From Phymorhynchus buccinoides (Eukaryota; Mollusca; Gastropoda; Neogastropoda; Raphitomidae), in the NCBI GenBank assembly GCA_017654935.2, contig CM065710.1, positions 18,278,882 to 18,342,881 of the forward strand: a stretch of DNA of 64,000 nt. Direction: 5' to 3'. Each line of letters opens with the position of its first letter. Position 1 is the first letter of the stretch. Positions 54,480 to 64,000 of the stretch are shown in pieces. The position numbers and the translations under genes were made by a program. Under the pieces are notes generated by a model. The model saw only the letters and a program-made list of their open reading frames with translations, did not search any database and was not told where the DNA came from.

Positions 54480-54785
54480 AGGGCGGCCTTCTAGCCGGTT
54501 GGGATTCACTAATCGCCCGCCCGGCTGAAGCCCATATCTCTAATCCATAGAGATCTACACCCATATTCTCCTGTGATTCTCAGCAGGGCATCGTGGTCAG
54601 GAAGCTTAATCCCTGACTCACGATTACCAAGATGGTGCCGCATCCAAGTCGCCACTGCACCCAGAAATCGTAAGGAGACCATGCCTGTGCCATCCCGCGA
54701 CGCCTCATCCAGAACACCTAGGCGACCTCTCACATGAAGAGCCAGCCTAGTCACCCCAGCACTCACCGATCCTGACAGAGGAAGC
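54480..54785. other. GC-rich island of unknown nature
   Basis: About 300 bp of distinctly higher GC than its flanks. The minus strand holds an 85-codon frame (54509-54766) beginning MSAGVTRLALHVRGRL with no motif I recognise. It could be an exon, a SINE/LINE 5' piece or another dispersed repeat. Confidence 0.35.
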
Positions 54786-55356
54786 TTACTTCAGCTAAGT
54801 CCTTGGGACAAAGCAAATATCTCTAACTTTAACCTGGACACTTGATAATATAAGTGACCCTTCCAGCTTGGGGCTAAACTTTTCAGACAGACAAAAGTCT
54901 TGTATAATCCTTTCGGATTTCACTTTTCATACATATTTTGTTTTGGCGCCGTTGAGCTGCTTTCTTATTGCTTCATAATCTGGTATGCAGATTTGTGAGT
55001 AAATAAAATACAAATGATTTTCACCCTTTGGTCAGACGGATGAGAGTGGAAGTTTTGTAATTTTCATGTAAAAACCTACTTCTCTCTGTCTGTCATTTAG
55101 AGCAAATCTACCACTTGTATTTCCTTCAATCATACGAGCCAGAACCCGGGCAAAAATATAAATTTATTAGATGAAAAGGGGCCGGGAAAGTTGCTCATCT
55201 CCCACACCTTAGAGAAGTGGGCTCAAAGGAAAATTTTCTCATTGAAAATTTAACTCTTTAAAAGTCTTCCCCTAAAGACATCACCTTTAGCCCATACCCT
55301 CGTCAGTCACTAAGCTGTTCACGTCATTATGTAAACTAGCGCAACGCCGAGTACCA
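54786..55356. other. Unassigned DNA
   Basis: AT-rich, no feature recognised. Confidence 0.5.
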
Positions 55357-56000
55357 GTAACGCCTAGTAACGGTAATGCCAAGTACTGGTAACGCAGAGT
55401 ACAGGAAATTTGAAGCGATTTGGTAAAGAAACGGTGGAGTTATAAGGCCCCGTTTCGCGTTGGCGCTGCTCTGAGAGTGATGCGCTCTCCCTAGCAATGG
55501 TAACGCCTAGTAACGGTAACGCCAATTACTGGTAACGCTGAGTACAGCAAATTTGAAGCGATTTCGTTTAGAAACGGCAGAGTTAAAAAGCCCCGTTTCC
55601 CATTGGCGCTGCTCTTCAAATTTGCTGCCAGGCTTTGCCCGAGTGACAGCAAGCCTGACAGCAAATTTGACGCGATTCGGTTGAAATCCGGCGGAGTTAT
55701 AAGGCCCGTTTTGCATCATGCTGCTGTTATGCGCCTAAGTAATCGATTCACTTCCGGTTTGGCACATCGATAGTCACCGTCCCCAGTCATCTATCTGCCA
55801 AATTCGAAGGCAATCGGCCCAGAAACGCCGGATATACGGGTGCCGAGAGGCCGGCGGATGCGCGTTTTGCGCATTTGCGAAACCGCGCAAATGACACGGC
55901 CGCCTTGGTTTCCGTTGCCATCGCCCCGTGAGGGCTCACAGCAAATTTGAAGCGATTCGGTCGAAAAACGGCGGAGTTATAAGGCCCGTTTCGTGTTTCA
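55357..56000. repeat. 143-bp tandem repeat and dispersed GCAAATTTGAAGCGATT block
   Basis: GTAACGCCTAGTAACGGTAA begins at 55357 and again at 55500 (period 143 bp). Within and after these lies a 60-bp block (AAATTTGAAGCGATT, GGCGGAGTTATAAGGCCC) that recurs four times, near 55408, 55550, 55663 and 55940. An inverted copy of its start (CTTCAAATTTGCTG) at 55615 could pair with the third copy. Non-coding. Confidence 0.85.
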
Positions 56001-56002
<2 letters not shown>

Positions 56003-56047
<45 letters not shown>

Positions 56048-56053
56048 ACACAC
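56003..56053. repeat. (CA)n microsatellite
   Basis: CA run with one CAGACA interruption, abutting the mariner-like element. Confidence 0.95.
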
Positions 56054-56091
56054 GCCGGACAGTTGGCTTTTTACTATATGATTGGTATGTA

Positions 56092-57307
56092 CACTAGCGA
56101 ACAAAAGTTAAGGCCCTGAAAGACAATCATCTCCGAAAACTCACGAACTCAATAAAACGCACCCGGCTCATAACGAAACTGAATTTATTCTTTTAACATT
56201 AAGTTAATTCAAAATAATCATCAATCAGAACGAGTTCAGTCAACAAAATGCCCCTTTCAACTGACTGTTCCAAAGTGCATTGATTCTGAGTGTGACTTTT
56301 CAAGAGGAGGGGGGAGTTGTTGAAATGGGCATTTTGTTGACTGAACTCCTGATTAATAATAATAATGAGCATTTATATGCGCTTAATCTTAAACAAGCCC
56401 TAAGCGCTTACAATAATAAACAAATAAATGAATAACCCCCCACCCACCCACCCAAAAAAGCAGTAGAAAATATGAGAATGTAAAAACATGCTTCGCATAC
56501 ACACACACGCGCGCGCACACACACAAACAAAACACACACACACACACACACCACACCACACAACACACGCCCGCACAAACCACACAATGCACACAAACAC
56601 ACGCGCACAGAAGGGACAAAAATTACTTTCCAAAAGAAAAGAGCAGGCTACGATTTGAAGAGTGGTTTTGAGGGAAGACTTAAATGAAGAAAGGGAGTTG
56701 GCAGAACGGAGAGGAAGAGGGAGTTTGTTCCAAGTAGAGGAGGCCTGAACAGAGAAGGAACGTTCACCGAGAGTCCTGGTGTGGTAACGAGGGATCTGGA
56801 GGAGAGAAGTGTCAGAAGAGGAGCGTAACTGTCTAAGAGGTGTGTAAAGGTTCGGGAGATCAGTGAGATAAGAAGGAGCAAGACCATTGAGGGATTTGTA
56901 ACAGAGCAGAGAGAGCTTGTAGTCGATACGCTTTCCAACATGAAGCCAGTGAAGAGATTCAAGCATAATGGTAAAATGAGAGAATTTGGAGCACCTTAGT
57001 AGTACAAGGCGAGCAGCATTGTTTTGAAGTTTCTAAGTTTAGCGAGAACAGTTTGTGGGCAGCCAGCAAGAAGGGAATTACAGTAATCTAGTCTGGAGAG
57101 TACGAAGGCAGAGATGAGAGTTTTGGTAGCTTCCTCGGAAAGAAGATGTCTTACAGATCCAATGCGCCGAAGTTTAAATGATTTTTTTAAATTAACGTAA
57201 TGTTAAAAGAATAAAATCAGTTTTGTTATGAGCTGGGTGCGTTTGATTGAGTTCGTGAGTTTTTGGAGATGATTGTCTTTCTGGGCCCCAACTTTTGTTT
57301 GCTAGTG
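56092..57307. mobile_element. Mariner/Tc1-like non-autonomous element with long inverted arms, split by a LINE
   Basis: Flanked by TA (56090-56091 and 57308-57309). The left end CACTAGCGAACAAAAGTTAA is mirrored at the right by TTTTGTTTGCTAGTG, and the arms stay complementary for about 170 bp (GACAATCATCTCC, AACTCACGAACTCAAT, CTTTTAACATTA, GTTCAGTCAACAAAATGCCC). The right arm is broken after CTGAACTCCTGATT (about 56353) and resumes at about 57178 (ATGATTTTTTTAAATTAACG) after an inserted LINE fragment. Without the LINE the element would be roughly 400 bp and non-coding. Confidence 0.85.
56354..57177 (-). pseudogene. CR1/L2-like LINE 3' fragment inserted in the inverted-repeat element
   Basis: On the minus strand: LHWLHVGKRIDYKLSLLCYK, LNGLAPSYLTDLPNLY, PLRQLRSSSDTSLLQIP, LGERSFSVQASSTWNKLP and SLSSFKSSLKTTL, the C-terminal end of CR1/L2-type ORF2, with traces of upstream coding to about 57170. 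The 3' UTR holds CA tracts (56500-56600) and ends with paired GCGC blocks and an AAT-rich tail at 56354-56405. TGATT at both junctions may be the target duplication. Confidence 0.8.
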
Positions 57308-57433
57308 TACTACATCAGCAGTCTTGTTCTTGTTGTGTAAAGTAGTATCATCAACAAACAGTTCACAGGGATAGGATATGTGTACAGGTACATTTATATA
57401 AATAGTGAAAGGAATGGGACCCAAGACACACGC

Positions 57434-57435
<2 letters not shown>

Positions 57436-57528
<93 letters not shown>
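57436..57528. repeat. (GA)n microsatellite
   Basis: About 90 bp of uninterrupted GA. A second CA tract is at 57658-57700. Confidence 0.95.
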
Positions 57529-57531
<3 letters not shown>

Positions 57532-57661
57532 AACTGACCGTAGATTCGTACTTCACATATGGCAATGGGACCGTACCCCCACCCATACTTCAAGAACAAT
57601 AAGTATCGCCCAGTGTGTGCAGTCAGCCAAATAAAGTAAGCGAAGAATGCTAGAACATCAC

Positions 57662-57696
<35 letters not shown>

Positions 57697-57700
57697 CAGT

Positions 57701-57887
57701 TTATACATTCGTTTATGCATTCATGTCTCCCGTTCATGTGTAATTATGGTTTGTTGGGGCGACATTGAAAAGCGCGGATTTCTGAACCGGACATGTTTCA
57801 AAAGCGCGTGTGAACCCATGATACGAAAAGCGCGGAGGGTGACCTACCAGAAAATGAGTGTGGAGCACGGGAGACACGAGAAATGTG
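57701..57887. other. Unassigned DNA before the SINE copies
   Basis: AAAGCGCG recurs at 57768, 57800 and 57826, a small local repeat. No gene recognised. Confidence 0.5.
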
Positions 57888-57970
57888 ATGTAATTTTGTG
57901 GGAAGACGCGCTCTACCAACTGAACTATCCAGGCCAACAACCCGGTCCCTGATATTAATCCTAATAATTT
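57888..57970 (-). repeat. tRNA-derived SINE, damaged copy
   Basis: The minus strand has GGCCTGGATAGTTCAGTTGG followed by TAGAGCGCGTCTT and then directly CCCACAAAATTACATC, missing the anticodon and T-arm regions present in the next copy. It shares flanks (ATATTAATCCTAAT, GTATCAGTCACTAC) with that copy. Confidence 0.75.
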
Positions 57971-58084
57971 TTTAAAAATTGTATCAGTCACTACACTCTT
58001 CCCCTTCCTGTTTTTCAAGGAATAATTCCTATCTCCCAAGGAATAACTCCATTCCTTCCATCCAGGTTACCAAGTTAACTTCTG

Positions 58085-58235
58085 ACACCATTGATGTAAT
58101 TTTGTGGGGGAAAAGTGTTAGCCGGACCGGGAATCGAACCCGAGAACCTCCGAACACCAGACGGGTGCTCTACCAACTGAGCTATCCAGGCCGACAACCC
58201 TGTCCCTTATATTAATCCTAATATCAGTCACTACA
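58085..58235 (-). repeat. tRNA-derived SINE
   Basis: The minus strand of 58121-58192 reads as a tRNA-like head: TAGCTCAGTTGG (A box, in a perfect D-arm GCTC...GAGC) and GGTTCGATTCC (B box, in a T-arm TCGGG...CCCGG). The acceptor and anticodon stems pair poorly, so it is not a functional tRNA gene but a pol III promoter of a SINE. The body continues through CCCACAAAATTACATCAATG. Confidence 0.8.
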
Positions 58236-59004
58236 AATGCAATTCGGCCAGCCGTTCTTGACAAAAATCAGCAATGGTGTTACAAGAGCTGTGCCGGTCG
58301 GGGTTTGGCCCCGGGGATCGCTACGGTAGCCGGATTGGTCTTGCCTAGATACTGCGAAAAAAGACCTATGGTTCACACTTTTTTGTTTTGTTTTGATTTA
58401 TGTCTTTCTTTCTGTTTTTAAATAGGACTTAAATCTGCTTCACTAAACAACAAGAATGTGAATAACTTCAACAACCGTAGGACAAGGAAGAGCTGAACTA
58501 AGATCTGCAGGCTCCTGAGGCATTTTTGTTTCGTTTCTCCTCTCTGTTTCTTTCTTTCTTCTCCTTTGGTCACATCCCTAAGTGCGTACATTTACTTCTG
58601 TAAATAGAAGTTGGTCGCCACCACAGAAGAAGAAGAGGAAGATGCCAGTTTGTCACAATGGCACTTGTTTCTTATCAATGGCGTGACACATCATACAAAC
58701 AGTACACAGTGTCCTCAATATCCTGTCATCGACCATCGCAATGAGTGTCATCAACCTCCTGACTGTCATCAACATCTATCCATCTGGGACCTGTTCATCT
58801 ACCTGTACACTCCAAGGTATGTCAATGGCGGGGTGAATTGGTGGGTGGGGGTTGGAGATCTACTCAAAATTGTATTTGAAAAAAATCCGTGCTTACGTAT
58901 GCCGATTTGACGCTCTTTCGTAAAATAAAATTCCGCGCTTCTGATATGCCAATACGCTCTTTCGTAAATCTCCCCATTGCTTCCTTCCTCCCCTCCCCTC
59001 TCAT

Positions 59005-59035
<31 letters not shown>

Positions 59036-59471
59036 AATTATATTATTTTCTTATTCAATGTTCCATTTTGATTTGATTTGACTCATTCTCAGCCTCTCTG
59101 TCTTTCACTCTATCCTCTTCTTCTTCTTCTTCTCCTCCTCCTCCTTCTTCTCTTTCTTCTTCTAACAATGTTAATTGTATGCTTATTTCTATAAAAGTGT
59201 TGTATGTACTTTAAATGTGTTATATCAAAATGTTTAGAGTACTTTGTACTTGTGTGTGTGTGAGTGTGTATGTGTGTGTGTATGTGTGAGTGTGTATGTG
59301 TGTGTGTGTGTTGTGCGTGCGTGCGTGTGTATGTGTGTGAGTGTGTGTATGTGTGCGTGTGTGTATATATGTGTGCGTGTGTGTATATATGTGTGTGTGT
59401 GTTATGTGTGTGCGTGCATGTGTGTGTATGTGTGTATGTGTGTGTGTGTGCACATTTTCTTTTCTTATTTT
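58236..59471. other. Unassigned DNA with microsatellites
   Basis: A frame at 58611-58910 ends its more complex part at a good splice donor (AAGG|TATGTC near 58818) but has no ATG and no recognisable domain, so it is not called as a gene. TTC/CTC repeats occur at 59115-59160 and interrupted (GT)n at 59250-59450. Confidence 0.5.
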
Positions 59472-59690
59472 CATTGGGAGAAAAAGTAAATCAGCACATT
59501 TTCTTTTCTTCTTTTCAGAACACAAATCATAAAGTTAAAGTTAAAGTAATTGAGTTTGTTTCTTAGGTTCACAAAACATACATTGGATACAAAAAAAGTT
59601 TTATCAAAGCAAATTATATATATACATAAGAGGAAAGTTTAATGGTGTGTTTGTTTTTTCTTCTTCAATTCTTGTACGTTTATATATATC
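59472..59690 (+). repeat. Direct repeat upstream of the Penelope-like element
   Basis: CATTGGGAGAAAAAGTAAAT through AAGAGGAAAGTTTAATGGTG and TTTTTTCTTCTTCAA matches 63285-63485 in the same orientation at roughly 90 percent. Could be pLTR-like repeats of the Penelope-like element or independent insertions of the dispersed repeat seen at 35590. Confidence 0.8.
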
Positions 59691-59772
59691 TATACCGAAG
59701 AAGGAAATATATATATAGTCTATATGATATCGGCACAGAACTGATGAACAACGCTGTAGGGGTTCACTTAGA

Positions 59773-62040
59773 ATGTTGGCCTGTCAATATGTTGAAAGCT
59801 CTAGGAAGGTCAAGTGTTGTGAAGACAAGGGCAACAATGGAAATACCAAGGAAAACGTGTCTAGAAATAAGACAAGGAGAAAAACAAGAAGGGGTGGGGG
59901 AAAACATAAACGGAGAAAGGCCAGAAACATCCATCTGAGAAAAGTGTGGGAACCCTCGGAAGAAGACATGAAGCAACATGATCCCATTGTATTAACAGAC
60001 GACATTAAACTTTCTGCAGAACAAGTGTCCATCTGCAGGATGTCTAACAAATTTATACCAACGCCAAAATGTCCCATCGACGTAAGTGATCAGATCATTG
60101 GCACACACAGGTGGGCAGAGAATCTTAGGTGGCACAGGCACTTCAAGGCAAAAGAATCTGAATCAGATGATGACGTGGAGGATGGGGAATTCCACAAAAT
60201 GCCCTGGCATACCCCTACGGATAAAAAAGCACCAAGAGGAGACAGATGCTTAGAACAATTTATTGAACAATGTACAAATGATTTTCTCAGTGTTCAAAGC
60301 AGGAAGAAAATCAAAGATAATCTCTCCCCAATCCAGAGGAAAGCATTGACAGAATTAAGGAGGCTGCCCCTGACTAATGACTATGCCTGCAGGTTTGCAG
60401 ATAAGTCGGGGGTTACAGTTGTTACTTCTCTTTTGGATGATGACATAAGAATAAAACAAGACCTTGAGGATAAGAACCACTTTGACATTCTCCGTGAAGA
60501 TAATGCTGATAAAATTAAAGACACGGTTACAAAATGTGCAGATAAGTGGCATAAAAAGGAGCCATTGATGATGAAATGAGGACATACATTGCTGATGTGG
60601 AAAACTCCAAACTAGCCAAATGCAAGCCGTTAATAAAGACACACAACGCTGCTCCCTATCCCCACCGACTGCTACTATCAGGTATACAGGTACACCAACA
60701 CAGCATCTCTCAAAATTTATGCAACTTTCTATTGGTCATTTAGCAGAACAACTTCCGTTTCAGACACTGGACACAAAAGAGTTTTTAAAGAAAATCAATT
60801 AGATCAATAAGATGAATATTTCTTTACCAAAGTCTGCAACCCTAGTATCATGTGATGTTATCGCTCTCTACCCAAGTGTACACAACAAAATGGGTGTTCC
60901 AGCTATAAAAAATGATGCTAAACAAATCCCCTTCTCCACTAGACATCCCTTCAAATGGCATAATAGAAGGCTTGAACATAGCCCTAAACAATAATGCATG
61001 TGCATATGAAGATGGTGACGGGACAATTACAATAGCAGCGCCAAATAATGGCACAGCGATGGGCCCTGCACATGCTCCAACATTTGTGGATGTATTTATG
61101 GGATTACTCGATGAAAAGCTTCTGGAAAATTCTCCGATACCCGTTCTTTCGTCGGCTTGCTCATCACAAGCCACTAATGCTGACAAAAGCCTGAGTTGGA
61201 GTCGTTATAGAGACGATGGCTTTCTCATCCTGCCAAATGAAAAAGACGTAGATCAATTTGACGATTATCTTCAAACCTTGCACAGGGACAAAATGAAATG
61301 GACTGTCAATTCTGGAAAAAACTATAGAATATCTTGATGTTAAAGTGACACTTAACGATGATGAGACACTAAGCACTGATGTTTTTTCGAAGAATATTCA
61401 CAATTATTTACCCCCAAACTCTTGTCACCCGAAATTAGTGTTTAAGGGAATGCTGACTAGCATGGGGAGGAGACTTAGAATGATCTGTTCTGATGATTCA
61501 GTTTTGGAGCAGAGACTCACTGAGTACACCAAGTATCTTGTTATGTCAGGATGGGAATGGGACAAAGCTCATGAAGGGCTCAAACTTGGAGCTTCAGTTC
61601 CCCGGGAACAAACTCTGAAATATGAGACAAAGCAAAAAAAGAAAAAGAGCAAACAAATTGCATGGGTAACCATATTTGACCCTAGAGTGCCAAATAAAAC
61701 GAAAATCATCAACAACAATCTTCATATTCTCCACAAAACCCCTGAAAATGTGAGAATATTTCCCAAACACCTGGTGATAGCGGCAGAAAGAAAACGGAAA
61801 AATCTCGGTGAACTTTACAAGCCTACCGTACCTCGAAAACACGGAGAATATGGACCAGAAAATGAAAAAGGCTTTTTCAAATGTTCCAGAAGGTGTGATA
61901 CGTGTGCTCACTCGAAAGAAACATCGAACTTCGTCTCCAACTGGGACCATAGAAGATTGAACATAAGAGCAAGGCTCTTGTGCAACACGCCAAATGTGAT
62001 TTACAAAATTAGCTGTAAACAACGTAGAGATTTCCATTGT
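59773..62040 (+). pseudogene. Penelope-like element reverse transcriptase, decayed
   Basis: In order: a Lys/Arg-rich start (59773-59940), HRWAENLRWHRHFKAKESES, NLSPIQRKALTELRRLPLT, FADKSGVTVV, then after a frame change KCKPLIKTHNAAPYPHRLLL, SIGHLAEQLPF, TLVSCDVIALYPSV (motif A, V-x-x-LYP-S-V), NNGTAMGPAHAPTFVDVFMG (motif B), WSRYRDDGFLIL near 61200 (motif C, YRDD), HNYLPPNSCHPKLVFKGML, GWEWDKAHEGLKLGA and RRCDTCAHS, LCNTPNVIYKISC. These are hallmarks of Penelope-like RT. The GIY-YIG endonuclease that normally follows the last motif is missing: the sequence turns unrelated after CKQRRDFHC. Frameshifts near 60560, 60680, 60930 and 61335 and a stop at 60800 inactivate it. Confidence 0.9.
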
Positions 62041-62534
62041 TTAACTTCTGAAAGTTTTAATGTGCATATTTTAACTGGAGTTTTAATGTGTGTTATCCCT
62101 GGGATTCAAACCTGCAGGTATATAAGCATTATTACAAGTGTGTTACTATTATATTTGATTATGCACATTACTGTTAGTATGTTCCCCTTAAGTTTAAGAT
62201 TGAAGTATGTTATCATCCCTTTCTCTCTGTCAGTCTGTTTCTCTGTCCCTCTCTATCTGCCGGTCTATCTCTTAGTTTGAACTATCTGATTATTATAATT
62301 ATGTATGCACTATGTTACAAATGTCACTCTCTTCTTCTCCCCCTAAACCCCCCCCCCTCTCTCTAAAAGCAAACTCTCTCTCTCTCTCTCCCAGAAATAG
62401 TCTCTCTCTTATCTCTCTTTCTCTCTCTAATAATCTCTCTGAAATTTTCTTTTCATCCCCCTAATTTTCTCTCTCGGTCTGCCGACCCCCCCCCCCTCCT
62501 CCAAATTTCACACACAAATAGCACACAGACACAT

Positions 62535-62602
<68 letters not shown>

Positions 62603-62708
62603 AGGTTTTAACAAATAAGTATAGCTTTTGGTCTGTCTGTCATTTTTTAATGAAATGTTATGAGTTGTCCGATGATCCTAGTTGTTTATACACTATTTTG
62701 CAGACTAC
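62041..62708. other. Microsatellite-rich DNA after the Penelope-like element
   Basis: CT-rich 62320-62480 with C-tracts and (CA)n at 62538-62600. No gene recognised. Confidence 0.7.
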
Positions 62709-62733
62709 CTGATGAAGCTTAAATAAAGCGAAA
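62709..62733 (+). ncRNA. Hammerhead-like core 1
   Basis: CTGATGA (62709-62715), then AGCTTAAATAAAGC in which GCTT pairs with AAGC, then GAAA (62730-62733). This is the conserved CUGANGA - stem II - GAAA core of hammerhead ribozymes, motifs known from Penelope-like elements. I could not identify convincing stems I and III, so self-cleavage is unproven. The stem II loop overlaps AATAAA. Confidence 0.4.
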
Positions 62734-62809
62734 GCTCGTACAAAATATGTGTGGAGTGGGAAGCCTAGCTGTGCGGTTGTTATTTTTTTTTTTTTTTTTT
62801 GAACACGGA

Positions 62810-62885
62810 ATATATATAAAGTATACGTAGTTTGCTTTGATAAAACTTTTCTGTGTCCAATGTCTTTATTTGTGAACCTCAGAAC
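62810..62885 (-). repeat. Inverted partial copy of the dispersed repeat
   Basis: TAGTTTGCTTTGATAAAACT and TGTGTCCAATGT(C)TT...TTTGTGAACCT match 35640-35715 and are the reverse complement of the repeat at 59560-59620 and 63390-63430. Confidence 0.75.
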
Positions 62886-63224
62886 CTCAGAACCTGATGC
62901 AGGCACACCTCTCTACATTCCTCCTCACCGGGTGTCTGTTGGTGTTAACTACGATTTCTGTGACCTCCCTTTTTGAATCCTTCATTGGATCCACCAACAT
63001 GGCATTCCATCTCTTCTAATCTCTTCGAGGGATTGTAATTTTAGGACATTATTATTTTTGTTATTGTACATCAGATTTTTACGCATTTCTGTTGAATTAA
63101 GTGCTGGTTTGCTTTTATTGTGGACTTTCAATCTGGTGCTAAGAGGACAACCTTTCTCCTGTAGAAAGTCTTCTGGCTCAGCTTGAACATTCACTGTGCA
63201 CAACTTTGCAGGCCGACATGCAGA
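62886..63224 (-). other. Unassigned DNA with a 73-codon minus-strand frame
   Basis: The frame 62982-63203 starts MCTVNVQAEPEDFLQEKG and has no motif I recognise. Its composition is less repetitive than its surroundings, so a coding relic of the element between the inverted repeats is conceivable. Confidence 0.3.
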
Positions 63225-63250
63225 CTGAAGAGTCTTTCACGAAGACGAAA
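63225..63250 (+). ncRNA. Hammerhead-like core 2
   Basis: CTGAAGA (63225-63231), stem GTCTT / AAGAC (63232-63236 with 63242-63246) around a TCACG loop, then GAAA (63247-63250). The core consensus CUGANGA-stem-GAAA is met with a 5-bp stem II. TGCA...TGCA just upstream (63207-63222) could form a short stem I; stem III is not evident. Confidence 0.4.
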
Positions 63251-63284
63251 CAGCTGTCTTTGCATAGGCATTGTCTATCTCCCC

Positions 63285-63479
63285 CATTGGGAGAAAAAGT
63301 AAATCAGCACATTTTCTTTTATTCTTTTCATAACACAAATCATAAAGTTAAAGTTAAAGTAATTGAGTTTGTTTCTTAGGTTAACAAAAAAAAAGTTATT
63401 CTTATCAAACGCAAATTATATATATACATAAGAGGAAAGTTTAATGTTGTGTTTGTTTTTTCTTCTTCAAGTTTTGATC

Positions 63480-63485
<6 letters not shown>
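63285..63485 (+). repeat. Direct repeat downstream of the Penelope-like element
   Basis: Same orientation as 59472-59690, with small indels (for example ACAAAAAAAAAGTTATTC for ACATACATTGGATACAAAAA). Confidence 0.8.

Positions 63486-63546
<61 letters not shown>
63482..63546. repeat. (TA)n microsatellite
   Basis: About 60 bp of uninterrupted TA. Confidence 0.95.
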
Positions 63547-63728
63547 CAGAACAAAAAAAGAATGAAAACTAACAAGAAAGAATGTAGACTATTCCCAATA
63601 TTTCGGCTTTTGGCCTTGGACGCGGGACAGACAGTAGAACAAACTTGACGTAACAAATACAACACGTAACTTTTCTTGACGTCATTGTTGTGACCCACAT
63701 TCTGTGTGTATAATTAGATTGTGTTGCA

Positions 63729-63806
<78 letters not shown>
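63729..63806. repeat. (GT)n microsatellite
   Basis: About 75 bp of uninterrupted GT. Confidence 0.95.
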
Positions 63807-63807
<1 letters not shown>

Positions 63808-63884
63808 TGATAATTCATTTGGACTATTGAGTCCACATAATAAAAGAAAAAAAAAAAAAAAAATGAATCCCCCAGTACAGTCTC

Positions 63885-64000
<116 letters not shown>

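Noticed and set aside
58121..58192. Functional tRNA gene on the minus strand
   Set aside because: A and B boxes are good but acceptor and anticodon stems pair poorly, and a damaged second copy with the same flanks lies 230 bp away, so it is a SINE head.
58611..58910. Possible host exon ending at a GT donor
   Set aside because: No start codon, no recognisable domain, and the acidic start is a GAA-rich stretch; a donor-like site alone is weak evidence.
59240..59566. Cys/Val-rich frames suggesting a secreted cysteine-rich peptide
   Set aside because: Translation of an interrupted GT repeat in three frames.

Overview
This is a eukaryotic, intron-era genomic window, almost certainly from an invertebrate and most plausibly a mollusc (perhaps a marine gastropod). 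The reasons are AT-rich DNA full of long microsatellites, RNase H-bearing non-LTR retrotransposons, Tx1/L1-like and CR1/L2-like LINEs, Tc1 elements with DD34E transposases, a Penelope-like element, TTAA-flanked MITEs, and one candidate exon of an F5/8-type/fucolectin domain of the kind expanded in molluscs. The taxonomic call is inference. I see no convincing intact host gene, no rRNA, no CRISPR and no bacterial-style operons. The window is essentially a transposon graveyard with a few possibly recent elements.

Layout. 1-8 kb: a 105-bp satellite, two related foldback-type elements built from a CpG-rich palindromic module, a small tandem repeat, a candidate host exon beside a large ATC microsatellite, then an LTR-like promoter, a Ty3/gypsy integrase tail and a C2H2 zinc-finger reading frame. 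8-14 kb: two 5'-truncated I-superfamily (Nimb/I-like) LINE fragments, one of them split by a 761-bp TTAA-flanked element and by a retroposed insert. 14-28.9 kb: a nearly full-length I-superfamily LINE (ORF1 with three zinc knuckles; ORF2 with endonuclease, reverse transcriptase, RNase H). A Tc1 copy sits in its 5' part, and near its 3' end it is split by a Tx1/L1-like LINE that itself holds a second Tc1. 29-36.3 kb: CR1/L2-like LINE fragments on the minus strand, hairpin MITEs and microsatellites.

The stretch 20.84-36.32 kb is repeated, in the same order and orientation, at 39.00-53.91 kb. The second copy starts at the edge of a run of exactly 500 Ns. The copies share stop codons and nested insertions but differ by presence or absence of small transposons and by locally diverged patches. 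This is either a recent segmental duplication or two haplotypes placed in tandem by the assembler. The only intact transposase in the window (Tc1, 342 aa, DD34E) lies in the second copy.

54-64 kb: unassigned DNA, a tandem repeat, a mariner-like inverted-repeat element interrupted by a LINE, two tRNA-derived SINE copies, and a decayed Penelope-like element flanked by about 210-bp direct repeats and accompanied by two hammerhead-ribozyme-like cores. The window ends in microsatellites. Functionally the genes are selfish replication machinery; their interest lies in nesting order, in insertions whose removal restores a reading frame, and in polymorphism between the two 15-kb copies.
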